This document shows positions 1-11,334 of a DNA stretch of 64,000 nucleotides, piece after piece (the stretch's first letter is position 1; each line of letters starts with the position of its first letter). The position numbers and the translations under genes were made by a program. Below the pieces are notes generated by a model. The model made no database searches and was not told the DNA's origin. It saw nothing but the letters and a program-made list of their open reading frames with translations. The stretch comes from Ascaphus truei (Eukaryota; Chordata; Amphibia; Anura; Ascaphidae), in the NCBI GenBank assembly GCA_036426205.1, contig CM071573.1:43574643-43638642 (forward strand), given 5' to 3'.

Positions 1-2
1 TA

Positions 3-133
3 TCGCCAATTCTGATGACGTCACTAGTGACGTGTCACGTTGCCCGACGAGCGTTTCGCGTGTGGTGAGTGTACACGCGAAACGATCGTCGGGCAACGTG
101 AAACGGAACTAGTGACGTCATCAGAAGTGGCGA
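3..133. repeat. 131-bp near-perfect palindrome
   Basis: The two halves are reverse complements: the left begins TCGCCAATTCTGATGACGTC and the right ends with the complement of that stretch, with very few mismatches. The centre is near base 68. Each arm carries a TGACGTCA (CRE-like) octamer and a CpG-rich block containing CGTTTCGCG or its complement. It looks like a short foldback MITE, but no target-site duplication can be checked because the left end abuts the window edge. Confidence 0.85.
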
Positions 134-2891
134 CATCTACGATCCCGGGCACAGACGGATGCTCAGTCAGGCTTAAATCCATTGCAGAATTTTCCGTGGC
201 ATATTAGACCCGCTGGGGTCAAGGTTTATTCATCCTGCGATGGTTAGGCTTTGCCTATTGGCGTGTGAGCACTGACTCTCAATAGCATTTAATTGCAAAA
301 CCTTACCTGCTATATGTACCTATAGGTATTTACTACCTGCAGTTACTCTATACTAAGACACCATTGCAGGAATACTCTACTGGCTATATAATACATCCTG
401 ACTTTCGAACATTATATGTGTCTCTTTGTTTATCAATTGAATGATATGTATATTTATATACAATGAAATATACCGAAAGGTATTAACCATTTACTATCTG
501 CCGGGATCACAATATTGATCTGATTATCACTGTGTTTAAATCGGAATAGATGTTTATAGATAGTGTTTTGAAATCTATGACGATATATAGATATACTTAT
601 CTTTATCAACCATCTATCTAGCCACTTCTATACGGGGTCATTTTAATGTATGAATGAAATTATGTGTGTTTTTAACGAATATTTGAATCAATAAAACTTA
701 ATTATTTTCTGATCTTCCCGGGTAAAATGGGTCTTAATACCCACACAGGAATTATCTGTTGGTCAATGTTATCCTTCTACTTAAACCCAGCATTGAGTGC
801 TATATATAGAGGTAACCTTTCTGATCCTCTTTTGGATCAACACTGTTATTACAAGTTTCTTTTCCCTCTGAGCACCTGCTTACAATAACCTTTATTATCA
901 TATGTACATATGGGATGAGCGGTCTCATCTCCTGTATTTTCTTATCCTTTAAGTATTGTAATTTATAATAAGCACCCAATACAAAGCATTAAAGAGAGCA
1001 TGTATTCTTTATTCTGTATAATTTGGTTTTGTGGATCCTGAGTTAGGATTTTGACGTTTAACTGTGGAAAATGGTTACAATGCTTCAAATGATGTTACAT
1101 ATACATGATGAAGACCCATATTTACAAAGCAGTAGTGTTCCATAAGACTTCTGATCGCACGGGAAGATACCTTAAGGCCTATTGAAGTGAATGTGCTATG
1201 TTTTCTTTAATAAATAAGTGCTTTCACTCTATAGCAAACCCATCAAGAGTCAGATATCTTTTGAAAAGAGATACAAAATCACTTCCTTTTGATGTCATTT
1301 CAACTAATACACATATAGGAAGGCAGAAAACATCACTTAACCCCTTTTGTGCCAGAAAGGTTAGCAATTTATGCATTTTTTTGCTATCACAAAAAACTTT
1401 AAGCTTTAAATGAGTATATCTTTAGCATTTGGCATTTTTAGGTATATTGTATAGTCTGTAGCTTTTGGAGTCTTAAAGTATCAAAATGCTTAAATTGTCT
1501 TAAATTATGCACTACTGCAGGGATCCATATACTTACGGTACAGTTCACGTTTCAGTTTGAAAAGTTACTGTCAGAAAGCTTTCCCAGACAAGCTGCATGT
1601 TTTCCAGCTTGCTATCCTGTTCCTATAGCAACAAGCACAGTTATTTAATGTTCTGTATGGACTGGCATAATTCATTCATCTTATTCATTTTGTTGTATTG
1701 CTAGAGCTTTGAAAAGCATTTCACTTTTTTCAAATTAGCACATACTGTACAATATTTACACAAAAATAGTAATCATATCCGGATGCTGTACCAGGAAACA
1801 TGCATAGTGATGCTTTGCACATTGTTAAGCCCATCTTAATATACAATGGAAGAAAAAAGCATTTAATTATGGAAATTAATATCTACTGTACACTCCTCCA
1901 TCTTATGGGCATCACAGACCCTGCTCTTTTTCACAAGCAAGTGGTATCAGCTGAGTAGCAATAATGTCCTTTAAAGTAAAATAGGGAACAGATTGTTTGG
2001 CTTAGTGACACTTTTTATCTTGGCGTCCAAAGCCTTGAACAGCCTATTATTTCAAATAAGTTATTAGAATCAATAAGGTAAATCAAAGAACCCAATGTTA
2101 ACGTGCTTATTAGAAAGGAAGTTTGACCTTTATGGGGAATGTCACATCTTCATGAACCACGGCTGACAGCCAATGATGAATGGGCAACTGTCCCCGATAT
2201 TTGTAGTACTGCACGTTCAGTTCCTGAAGGCTGTCCATCGGGCTTCAGATACTTAATCATCCTGACACTTACCTTTTAAACAAGACTGTCCCTCCACACA
2301 AAGCAGAACGAGTGTCTTAAAAAAAACAAGTGCAGTGAGTAGTGCGGTTGCTGAACAGAAACACTGGTGATGGTGTTATTGCCATCACACACCAAATGCA
2401 CAATTATTCAATCGAATGGCTATGTTTTTTTTTGTTTTTTTGCTCAATATACAGTATTTGGTCATTGCTACTGTCTGGAAAGAGCTGGTGACAAGTAACT
2501 TACATGTTCTATTTTCTAAATGGATGCCGATTAAGAAAATAGAGACGTATATATTTATATTGACATCTGATTTTCTTTTCCGTAGTGCAAGGAAATACAA
2601 ATGTAACATCATGTCAAACTTTTGTATAACCATCTAAAAGCAGCTATTAAAAGTACTAAAAAGAGGAGCAAGACTGGGCTAGAGTATAACTGTAATAAGG
2701 GCAGGTTAGTTACAGGGGCTATAGCAGGAAGTAGGCAAGGAAATATTTATCAGCATATCTGCCATAAACAAGTCCCTATGGAACTGCCTATTTGCCTATA
2801 TACCATGTACCTGGTTCAATCAGGAACCTGAGTTAATAGCAAATAAGGAATTGATTGCTGTTCAAAATACTGTTAGGGAGATAGTTTATAC
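134..2891. other. AT-rich intergenic DNA, no gene seen
   Basis: Long AT-rich stretch with only short scattered open frames and no domain-like translation. I recognise no repeat family in it. It may contain old unrecognisable repeats or distal regulatory DNA. Confidence 0.5.
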
Positions 2892-3523
2892 CAGAGGTAG
2901 CCAAATCCAGCCCTCAAGAGCTACCAACAGGTCAGGTTTTCAGGATATCCCTGCTTAAAGCTGCAGTTCAGTCTTTTTTTTTTTTTTTTTTTTACATTTA
3001 TTTTTTTACTTCAATAGTTTTATGTGTGCAATCTCTAATTACCTAAAGAACAGTATAGCTGCAGCTCAATTCGTTTTCCATGTATTGATAGGTCGAAATT
3101 TGGTGACATATTAAAAGCTGGCATTTGTTTATAATCTGCTTGACTGGCAGTGGAAGCTCATGAATATTCATGAGCATTCCTGCACTGACAAGTGCTAGAG
3201 GGAGGGCAGGGCTGACAAAGGGGTGTGCCAGAGCTTGTGACAGGACATGAAGGGGCAGTGCCTTAGCAAATGGCTGTTAAAATAGAATACAAGAAAATTG
3301 TTCTTTCAAAGTTGTTGTTTTTTAAAACAGAAAATGCTAAAAGTATTTTTTCTTACTACAGAACTGATTTATTAAAAAAAAAAAACATGCAGGATATTGA
3401 CTGAACTGCAGCTTTAAGCACAGGTCTTTGACTGAGCCACTAATTGAGCCCTGTGCTGAAGCAGGGATATCCTTAGAACCAGACCTGTTGGTAGCTCTTG
3501 AGGACTGGAGTTGGTTACATCTG
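2892..3523. mobile_element. hAT-like palindromic MITE, interrupted
   Basis: The outer ends (CAGAGGTAGCCAAATCCAG and its complement at 3505-3523) belong to a palindromic family seen again at 6330, 8039, 9241, 20271, 24246, 43613 and 60211. The family consensus starts CAGGGGTGGCCAACTCCAG and contains GGATATCCCTGCTTCAGCAC. The CAGGG terminus and 8-bp target duplications fit the hAT superfamily. Here the flanks are GTTTATAC and GTTTAGAT, 6 of 8 identical. The element is split by the insertion at 2959-3413. Confidence 0.75.
2959..3413. mobile_element. TTAA-flanked MITE nested in hAT MITE
   Basis: A 455-bp element with perfect 15-bp terminal inverted repeats, AGCTGCAGTTCAGTC at the left and its complement at the right, flanked on both sides by TTAA (2955-2958 and 3414-3417). 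A TTAA duplication is the hallmark of piggyBac-type transposition. No coding capacity is visible, so it would depend on a transposase elsewhere. It sits inside one arm of the older hAT-like palindrome, which dates it as the younger insertion. Confidence 0.8.
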
Positions 3524-5004
3524 GTTTAGATCATGAAACTGTAGCTGTCCGTGGTCCTGCACTGATTCCTGACACCCTCCCCCACACTGCTTCTTTAGCA
3601 AATAAGGTTCTGTCCAACAGACAAGGAACTCTCCGATTTAAAAAAATTTGTGGACCACTTTTCTCAATGCATTTAAAAGGTATATGTCTAAACTGTTTCC
3701 ATTCATTCAAACAGGGGACACTTTGCACACGAGACTGTGTAAAAAGAAGATTATCCGTCCAAATATCTTTAAAAATTGTAAGAATGCTCTTTCAAAGAAA
3801 CATACCATTTGCAAAATTGTGTTGGGGAAATACACAAATGTGGAGGTCCGTGTGCAGAAACAGGACATGGGAGCTTTCCCAGAAGCAGAACTACTTGTGT
3901 CTGATACATGGAAGAGACTGTTTGCTTTCCTGCTAAATTCATTTATGCATATTACAGTTTCAGACATTGCTAAATATACTTATTGCTACATCTTACATAC
4001 ACTTTTGTTAACAACTTTTTTCAGAGCTACATAGTTTAACTATAGAACTTTTCTATCCATTATTTGTGTGACTTGTTGCACTTTTGATTGTGTGAAATAC
4101 ATCTTATATCTCCAAATCTCTTTACAAATTACCAGAATGCTATATGAAAAAAATAAAACAGCATTTGTTCACTTGCTCTACATTTTGCTGATAAATGTGA
4201 ATTCACTCTAGCCCTGGATTCTATTCCATTAACTGAATGCATTTCACCCAGTATATTAATCCACTTTATCAACAGATTTTATTTTGTCAGGTTCCTTGGC
4301 CAATTCACTGTCACAGTAACTTCCAGTTCCTCTGGGTTTAGTTTTTCTGGCAAGTCTGATGTATATCTATCTTCAATTCAAACCATTGTAAAATGGGGAG
4401 GAGAGGCTCAGATAGACTGAATGGTTGAAAGATATCTCAATAGAATATGCAGTTTATAAGCAGAATATGTATTGAAGTAACTGGTGGCTGTTCTGGCTAC
4501 AGACTGTGTAATGGTATCCATATTAACTCATTCCCTGCATTACTGATGCACAGTATTCCCCAAATATATATTTTATTATGAATATTATTAAAGTTTTAAT
4601 GGACAATAATGACTCTTTTATACAGCTACAAATGAATGCAACCCTGTAAATAACCGAGGAATTGAGTGAACACTTGGCCTGAAGACCTTGCAATATAGTT
4701 TGTTATGTGGGTGACAGAGGCACACAGAAACTTGTTTGTGGATCCTTTCAGATTGTATTCATTTGTAGACTGAAAGCTTCCACTTCCCAACTCTTTAGTG
4801 ACAAGGCCACCTGCAAATATTATTTTGTGAGGCATTTTTGTCAGATATTCCTTCAGTTTCATTAAAAAAGTGTAAACAGAACAAATAATCTTTCACGTTG
4901 ACACCTCAGTTATCGGGAGAGGGTGCGTGGGGGTTGGCTTAACATATCAATTGAGCTAAAACATATTGTGCTTCCATATACGGACACGAAACATTTAAAC
5001 TTGC
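3524..5004. other. No gene seen
   Basis: Mostly AT-rich. Overlapping open frames of up to 141 codons at 3511-4034 run on both strands and show no recognisable domain, so I treat them as chance. A few AATAAA motifs are expected at this base composition. Confidence 0.45.
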
Positions 5005-5151
5005 AGGAGATACTGGCACCCGATACGGAGGCCTGTACCTCGGGAAGCAGGGCGTCCCTGGACCTGAAATTAATGCGGTACAGCTCTGGAGATCCCCTGC
5101 TTCAATCCTATGTGCTAATAAAAATAATAAAAATAGCGAGATTGGCTGTTA
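5005..5151 (+). repeat. GC-rich interspersed repeat R1
   Basis: Shares the phrases GGAGATAC-GGCACC, CTCGGGAAGCAGG, ACCTGAAATTAATGCGG and CTGCTTCAATCCTATG with stretches at 14217-14335 and 17668-17790. It leads directly into the 49-bp minisatellite, whose unit resembles the next part of the same repeat as seen at 17800-17860 (agagaggcggctctctctgtgcagctc). The minisatellite therefore probably arose by expansion inside this repeat. Confidence 0.65.
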
Positions 5152-5800
5152 GAGCTTTGTGGGGAGACACAGAGAGAGAGGGACAATTTCTCTCTGATCT
5201 CTCTGCTGAAAGAGCTGTGCGGGGAGACACAGATAGAAGGGCCACTTCTCTCTGCTGTAAGAGCTGTGTGGGGAGACAAAGATAGAGGGGCCACTTCTCT
5301 CTGCTGTAAGAGCTGTGCGGGGAGACACAGATAGAGGGGCCACTTCTCTCTGCTGTAAGAGCTGTGCGGGGAGACACAGATAGAGGGGCCACTTCTCTCT
5401 GCTGTAAGAGCTGTGCGGGGAGACACAGATAGAGGGGCCACTTCTCTCTGCTGTAAGAGCTTGGCGGCGGAGACACAGATAGAGGGGCCACTTCTCTCTG
5501 CTGTAAGAGCTGTGCGGGAGACACAGATAGAGGGGCCACTTCTCTCTGCTGTAAAGCTGTGCGGGGAGACACAGATAGAGGGGCCACTTCTCTCTCTGCT
5601 AAGTAGCTGTGCGGGGAGACACAGATAGAGGGGCCACTTCTCTCTGCTTAACGAGCTTCACTGCGGGGAGACACAGATAGAGGGGCCACTTCTCTCTGCT
5701 GTAAGAGCTGTGCGGGGAGACACAGATAGAGGGGCCACTTCTCTCTGCTGTAAGAGCTGTGTGGGGAGACACAGATAGAGGGGCCACTTGTCTCTGCAGC
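5152..5800. repeat. Minisatellite, 49-bp unit, about 13 copies
   Basis: Unit roughly AGCTGTGCGGGGAGACACAG followed by ATAGAGGGGCCACTTCTCTC and TGCTGTAAG. Successive copies start 49 bases apart in the regular part (5291, 5340, 5389), and the right side carries small indels. Because 49 is 3n+1, each copy is read in a new frame. This creates overlapping minus-strand open frames of up to 159 codons (5108-5587) repeating APLSVSP. These are artefacts, not genes. Confidence 0.92.
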
Positions 5801-6329
5801 TCTTCCAGACTGTGCGGCCCAGTAGGATTAACACCATGGGAGTCATATTCAGAAGCAGAGACCTCCGCTGTTTTATTCCCTTCAGGGCAGCCAGTCTACT
5901 GGGTTTTGGTGTGGAGAGGCTGCGATTGGGCCACAGTCAAGCTCCCTTCAGCTTCAGTTTCCTTGCGTCCAAAAATGCATTTAAATAACATTGCATCTGT
6001 ATCAGCCGTTTAGAGAAAGTGGTAAGAAATCAAATGTTCTCATCCTAGTAATTCAGATAGAGAAATAACCTATTTTCATACAGCAACTACATTATTACCC
6101 AAGCCACACATGACTACACAAACTTTGGTAACAGTGAAGGTAGTGACTAAGTGACCACACAATTTGCAATTCATTTGTGGCCTTTGACACTAAATTTTGA
6201 CTTCTTAATAAGGGAGAGGAGCATCCCTTCACCATTGTACGCCTGGTCTCGCGTTGGGGTTGAACTTATAATTTTCCATATTCGAAAGCAGTTTACTTAC
6301 TGTACCCTTATAGTTACAATAAAATAGAA
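5801..6329. other. No gene seen
   Basis: Sequence between the minisatellite and the next hAT-like MITE. Short overlapping frames near 5788-6013 look non-coding. Confidence 0.45.
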
Positions 6330-6500
6330 CAGGGCTGGGCAACTCCAGTCCATTAGGTCAGGTATTAAGGATATCCCTGCTTCAGCACATGTGGCTCAAT
6401 CAGTGACTCAGTTTAAGACTGCATCACCTGTGCCAAAGCATGGATATCCTGAAAACCTGACCTGCTGGTGGCCCTTAAGGACTGGAGTTGGCTAGCCCTG
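6330..6500. mobile_element. hAT-like palindromic MITE
   Basis: Starts CAGGGCTGGGCAACTCCAG and ends CTGGAGTTGGCTAGCCCTG, with GGATATCCCTGCTTCAGCAC and its complement in the middle. Same family as at 2892. The right half is also part of the inverted duplication with 7856-8087. Confidence 0.8.
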
Positions 6501-6692
6501 AACTTGCTTGGAAATCACTTTATACCTACTATTTGAGTTGCAATTTTAAAAACACAAATATAAAATATTGCTTGCACTGTATGTTATTTGTAAATAAAAT
6601 ATAGAATAATTAGTAAGGACTAAATAACACATTTTATCCATTAAAATTCCCCAGTAATGTCTTAGTACATCTCTAGTTATAGAGTTCCATCC
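6454..6692 (+). repeat. Left arm of large inverted duplication
   Basis: From the right half of the hAT-like MITE through GAGTTGCAATTTTAAAA, TTGCTTGCACTGTATGTTAT and CTCTAGTTATAGAGT. The same sequence returns in reverse complement at 7856-8087 with scattered differences. Both arms include the MITE half with the unusual spelling CTTAAGG/TTTAAGG where other family members read CTTGAGG, so the MITE was already present when the segment was duplicated. Confidence 0.8.
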
Positions 6693-7579
6693 GGACTTGC
6701 ATTTTTATTGCTAAAATAACAGGACATGGCAGTTTGTCAAATACTTAAAGCTTCGGACCAAGTAATATCCTACGTGTGTGTGTGTTTTTTTTTAAATAAA
6801 TCAGGTCTGTACTATGAGAAGATACTTGCAGCATTTTTTTTAAACACTCTGAATGACATTTTGAATGTATTATAATGTAACAAGAATGTTTTGTTTCTAT
6901 AGCAACCATTTACAAATTCACATCCCCTTCCTCTTCTGAAACAGGCTCCGGCACAACCCTTTTCGAGCCCTGCCCACTCTCTAGCAGTGCACCAATTGTA
7001 TCTAGTGACTGCCTGGTCACATGATCTTCCCCACATAACTTTTCATGTTTGGTCCTCTTCTGCTACACTGACAGCCATTTTGTGAACCCCCGAGTCGAAT
7101 CTTCACCAATCGATCACAGGAGAACGGATCGATCAGCAACTTAGCTAATTACTTATCATTGTGTGGATTGTATTGATGCACGTACAGTATTAAAGGGGGA
7201 ATAAAATAAAATGTAAAAAAAACGGCAGCTTGAACTCCTGCTTTAAGTCACCTCCAATATCTTCCTTGACCAAAAAGCACAACAAATGGATTATAGATGT
7301 GTCCTTCAGCCAATAATCATTTTCACTTGAGTGACAACTAAAATATCAAATTCTGATGCTGTCAGTCTCCTATCAAATTAACTGCTTTGCCCTTTGGCAT
7401 TTTTACTTTTCTTTAGCAATGGTAGCACCTTGAAATCAGTATTCAAAATCCAATTATATGCACAGTAGGCAGCTTATTTGGAAATTACTGATTAGAAATG
7501 CGCAGCAGTATCTGTGAACTATAAGTTAAGGGAAAGCCGAATGGACTCGTTTCTGTAATTTCCTAGAAAATGACTATGT
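6693..7579. other. Loop of the inverted duplication, no gene seen
   Basis: AT-rich DNA without recognisable coding sequence, ending at an (ATGT)n microsatellite that is the tail of the following LINE fragment. Confidence 0.45.
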
Positions 7580-7855
7580 TATGTATGTATGTATGTATGT
7601 ATGTATATCTTTATCCATATAGCACCCACTGTGTACTCAGCGCTTTACAAAAGAGACAATACAGTACAGGGAATTATAATCTAATAAATGTCACCACAGA
7701 CATTAGGAAAGGAAATCCCTGCCCCAGAGAGTTTACAATCTAAGTGGTATGTTGGGAGACTCACAGAGACAGCAGGTGAGGGAATATGTGCAGTAGATGG
7801 CAGTGCTTGGCTACAATGGTTGGTAAGAGCCTAGGTAGGATCAAGTCTGGATGGG
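7580..7855 (-). mobile_element. 5'-truncated L2-like LINE 3' end
   Basis: On the plus strand it reads (ATGT)n, then TATCTTTATCCATATAGCACC, then AATCCCTGCCC and TTACAATCTAAGTGG. The same order occurs at 31856-31987 plus 32454-32720. On the minus strand this is a LINE 3' region ending in a short tandem repeat tail, as in the larger L2-like element at 26213. It is 5'-truncated, the usual outcome of LINE integration. Confidence 0.7.
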
Positions 7856-8087
7856 ACTCTATAACTAGAGATGTATGAAGACATTACTGGGGAATTTAAA
7901 ATGGATAAAATGTGCTATTTAGCCCTTACTAATTATTCTATACTTTATTTACAAATAACATACAGTGCAAGCAATATTTTATATTTTAAAATTGCAACTC
8001 AAATTATGGGTATAATGTGATTTTGAAACAATATAGTTCGGGGGTGGCCAACTCCAGTCCTTAAAGGCCACCAACAGGTCAGTATCA
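7856..8087 (-). repeat. Right arm of large inverted duplication
   Basis: Reverse complement of 6454-6692, including the hAT-like MITE half that begins at 8039 (GGGGGTGGCCAACTCCAG). Homology stops abruptly at GGTCAG, after which unrelated sequence begins. The arms are about 230 bp with a spacer of about 1.16 kb. Confidence 0.8.
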
Positions 8088-8774
8088 CGTGACGCCGCAA
8101 TGTCCTACCAAGGCCCCGCTCTCTCCCCCGGCAATCAGTTTCATTGCTGTGGGGAAGAGTGTGGGGCCTCTGTAACCACATAGGGGGTTCATCACAAGTC
8201 GGAAGGGTCCCACCTCCCTTCGGGAGCTTGGACTGGTGCCCCGGTGTGGTAGTTATGCTACTGATAGAGAGTATGAAACTTCCAGAGATGTTAACTCTAA
8301 TATCACTTTACAGACACCTGAAGATATGATCAGAGGCACAAAGTTCTCAGTGTGTTCCCCTATAAAACCTCATCAATAAAACATGAACTGTCTGCAAAAT
8401 TCACAATTTACACTGTTATGCTCCAGAATCCTGATCACATCTCTAATAAATATATTCGGACTCAGAGCAGAATAGATGATGTTTCCTTAAACTGTACTGT
8501 CAATATGAATCTTCTATGCATTTTTAGCCTCTGAAGTAAATGTTAAGTTTATATAGGGAGTACTCCTGTACAGCACGTGTAGTGGTATAATTCCCCGTAG
8601 TTCTAATTATCGCACCTTCTCCAGACTCGGGGTGATACATTGTAAAAGCTGTAACGAGCCAGGAAAACCATGTTTTTTGGTTTGTTTGCTTTTGTATAAG
8701 TATGTGACTCATCTGTGCAGTCAAGTTTTAGCACAAACGTGTATCTTTCTATAAAAATAATGGTGTAAATATGT
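8088..8774. other. No gene seen
   Basis: A GC-richer patch (8095-8250) followed by AT-rich DNA. Short frames of 60-71 codons show no domain. Confidence 0.45.
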
Positions 8775-9048
8775 TTAACCCTTTGAGTGGGTGAGGGGCC
8801 AGGGCACCTAGGTGACATGACCCCTCCGGCATATCGCGATCACGTGACCGCTCTGAAGAACAACTGCGTGATTGCAAAGTCACTGATGATGGGAACGGAA
8901 AAGGAGTCCCCTTCTGTTCCTCTTTTGGCCAGATGTCCCCCCTACACAACAAGCAGAAAGCCCATGATGTATCAACAACATCATGGGACCCCTGGAGGGC
9001 CAGATCCCATGACAAGATGGCTACATCATGATGCATCCAAAGGGTTAA
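8775..9048. mobile_element. TTAA MITE, family B, copy 1
   Basis: Ends TTAACCCTTTG and CAAAGGGTTAA form perfect inverted termini, with TTAA as the likely duplicated target. The interior is CpG-bearing, with CATGACC, CCTCCGGC and ATCACGTGACCGCTC. A second copy, inverted, lies at 39341-39621 and also ends in TTAA on both sides. CCC-starting termini with TTAA targets fit piggyBac-type elements. No coding sequence is present. Confidence 0.75.
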
Positions 9049-9240
9049 ATAATGCCAAATTATTAAGAATTGCACAGATCAAATATCTGACCAATGCAAC
9101 ATTAATATTAGGAGTCATATTTAAAAAGCTGAACTGACATGTTCTGACACTGCTTCAGTGCTTAGGGAATATTTCCTTTTGCAGTCCAATCAAATAATTG
9201 GCCCAAGATGTGATATGGGGATAAAATATATAAGAACAAT

Positions 9241-9343
9241 CAGTCAGCAACTGAGCCACTGATTAAGCACCTGTGCTAATCAGGGCTATCCTTAACATCT
9301 GACCTGTTGATGGCCTTGAGGACCGGAGTTGGCCCACACTCCC
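9241..9343. mobile_element. Half copy of hAT-like palindromic MITE
   Basis: Contains TGAGCCACTGATTAAGCACC, CTGACCTGTTGATGG and CCGGAGTTGGCC. Only one half of the palindrome is present. It may be the displaced partner of the half at 8039-8087, separated by later insertions, or a separate truncated copy. Confidence 0.6.
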
Positions 9344-9922
9344 AGGTGTTTAGCATCTGTCCGAGGCACTTGATCTGAAAGTCGGTATGAGGTCTTCCAT
9401 TAATATTTTTACTGCACATTTCTACTTACTTCCATATTAATTTCCCCCCATTCAGCACCAGTTTGCAGTTCAATGAAGATTTGAGCATCCAGAAAACTGC
9501 AGATTTGACCAATGTTTTTTTATACCTAAGCTAAAAAAAATGCATGAATACTGTATCAGACTAATTTCTGCTAGTTGTTATCTTTGCACTTCTAATAGAC
9601 TGAATTCATTTTTCCGTTGCGAAAACCCATTAGTGACTAATTCTGTGGTTTCAAGCTGACTGGCTGATCGTTCTTGAATGCAATAAAAATTAACTATGCA
9701 TACATGAGATCATGTTAGATATATAGCACTGAAATAATACAAATAAAAGTACATTTTAAATAACTGTAAATATAAATACACGTATAGACGTCTGTGTATC
9801 TACTAAAAGTATATAAATTAAATCATTGCAATACATTGACATTTAAAGTAATACAAATACAGTTAAAATAATTTTACTTTAAAAAGCTAAATGTAAATAC
9901 AGCAAGGTTGCTATATTGCTAA
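9344..9922. other. AT-rich DNA, no gene seen
   Basis: Very AT-rich, with many ATACAAATA and TAAATATAAA type runs. Nothing recognisable. Confidence 0.45.
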
Positions 9923-9956
9923 ACCCAATAAAGAAACGTGAGAACCGAAACGTTGG
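9923..9956 (+). ncRNA. Decayed hammerhead-like module
   Basis: Reads CCCAATAAAG, a short weak stem, then CCGAAACGTTGG. It keeps the GAAA followed by a palindromic ACGT/AACGTT and ends with TTGG complementary to the upstream CCAA. The core is degenerate compared with the better copies, and the call rests on similarity to them. Confidence 0.3.
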
Positions 9957-10594
9957 TTTTGGTGTCCTGCGTTATCTTTAATACAGTTTTTTTCTATACT
10001 GCTGTGTGCTGTGTCTCTGTCACCGGAACACCAAACCAGTTCTGGCATGAAAGTTGTGGTAACAAAAATAATCCTGGATATAATTATATAACTTTACCAA
10101 CACACACTATTTATACAAAAGCAAAGAACATAGGATTTGTAATCTAGATTTCAATAATTATTTTTGCCAGAGATGCTTTGTGTTAGTTTATCACATCACT
10201 AGGTGTGTGGTCTTTATTTCCTAATAATGTGAAGGTTTAACCAGTCAATGAACATCAACTGGAATCATGGCACAGATTTTATATCTCACCTTTAACCCAT
10301 TTTAGCCAAAGAGGCCAGCAGCAAAGAATAATTCAGGTGATAAACAATAGTAAATAAAAATGTTGAGTTTTTGTTTATTTTATTTTTGTACCATTTTACT
10401 GCTGTAATTTGATTAGATGAAATGCTAACCATGTCACTAAAAGAGAATGCTCAGGCATAGTCACGTTCCTGCGAAATAACTTCTCCTTTAAAAACAAAAA
10501 AATGTATTTCTTATCATGGTGCCATCATGTACATTACAGGTAGTTATGGTGGAAATCGCCCACAAGACTCACTCCTGGACAAGTTGTTTGCTAA

Positions 10595-10868
10595 GATTTT
10601 CTGGTAGCCACAGGATGCGGTAGTACAGAGCACAGCGGAACGACAGGACTCCACAGGAAGAGTAAAACGTTTTCTTTATTGACACGTCATGGTGCAGACA
10701 GGTATGGGTGCAAGATCTGTGTGGAGAGGAGGAGATCTTGCACCCATACCTGTCTGCACCATGACGTGTCAATAAAGAAAACTTTTTACTCTTCATCACT
10801 GCTGTCCTGTGGAGTCCTGTCGTTCCTCTGTGCTCTGTACTACCGTATCCTGTGGCTACCAGAATATT
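10595..10868. repeat. 260-bp inverted repeat (foldback)
   Basis: The left arm from CTGGTAGCCACAGGATGCGG (10601) is returned as its complement ending at CTACCAG (10862), with few mismatches and almost no spacer (centre near 10731). Each arm carries GTGTCAATAAAGAAAAC, an AATAAA-bearing phrase like the sequence that follows the ribozyme-like modules elsewhere. It may be two tail-to-tail copies of a PLE-type terminal repeat. Open frames on both strands (10569-10895, 10679-10969) share peptides because of the palindrome and are not genes. Confidence 0.85.
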
Positions 10869-11334
10869 TACTTTACCAAGCAGAAGCACGCACATCCAGG
10901 AGAAAAACGGGCATGGTTCATGTGAGTTTTTTGCATTATTGCAATTACTGGGAGGTACTATACGGGTGATTTTAGGCGGTCTGAGACTGTGTCCTCATTG
11001 GGAGTGATGTGGTAGGGTTTATATATCTCTGCTCACAGCACTTACCAGGACCATATATACATGTCTTTTATGTACGCCCACCTGCATACCCCAGCACTCA
11101 CTTGTGTTAAAAAACCTACCGTTGATTAACGTTCTTCAATCAAGATTGTTTATATCGCTATCAACCGTGGTCATTAGTAGCACTATCTTAGAACATTGTT
11201 CTTTTACCCTGCAGTTTGCTAAGATTTGTAGGAATGTGGCCTGAAAAGTAATGCCAAATCTGGCAGCCTTCCTTACCAAGGGTTGGTTTGGTTCTAAAGC
11301 CACCGTGTAAAATTATTAGTGTATATCATTCTTC
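10869..11334. other. No gene seen
   Basis: Mixed composition, probably repeat-derived, with no coding signature. Confidence 0.4.

Noticed and set aside
5108..5587. 159-codon minus-strand open frame with APLSVSP repeats
   Set aside because: Entirely made of the 49-bp minisatellite read in rotating frames. No start context or domain.
6235..6310. Possible tRNA-derived sequence with GGGGTTGAACTT
   Set aside because: I could not form a cloverleaf or find a matching A box.
9925..9934. AATAAA motifs as poly(A) signals of host genes
   Set aside because: They fall in retroelement-like modules or AT-rich filler, with no upstream exon.
10569..10969. Two open frames on opposite strands sharing peptide sequence
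   Set aside because: The sharing is produced by the palindrome, not by related genes.
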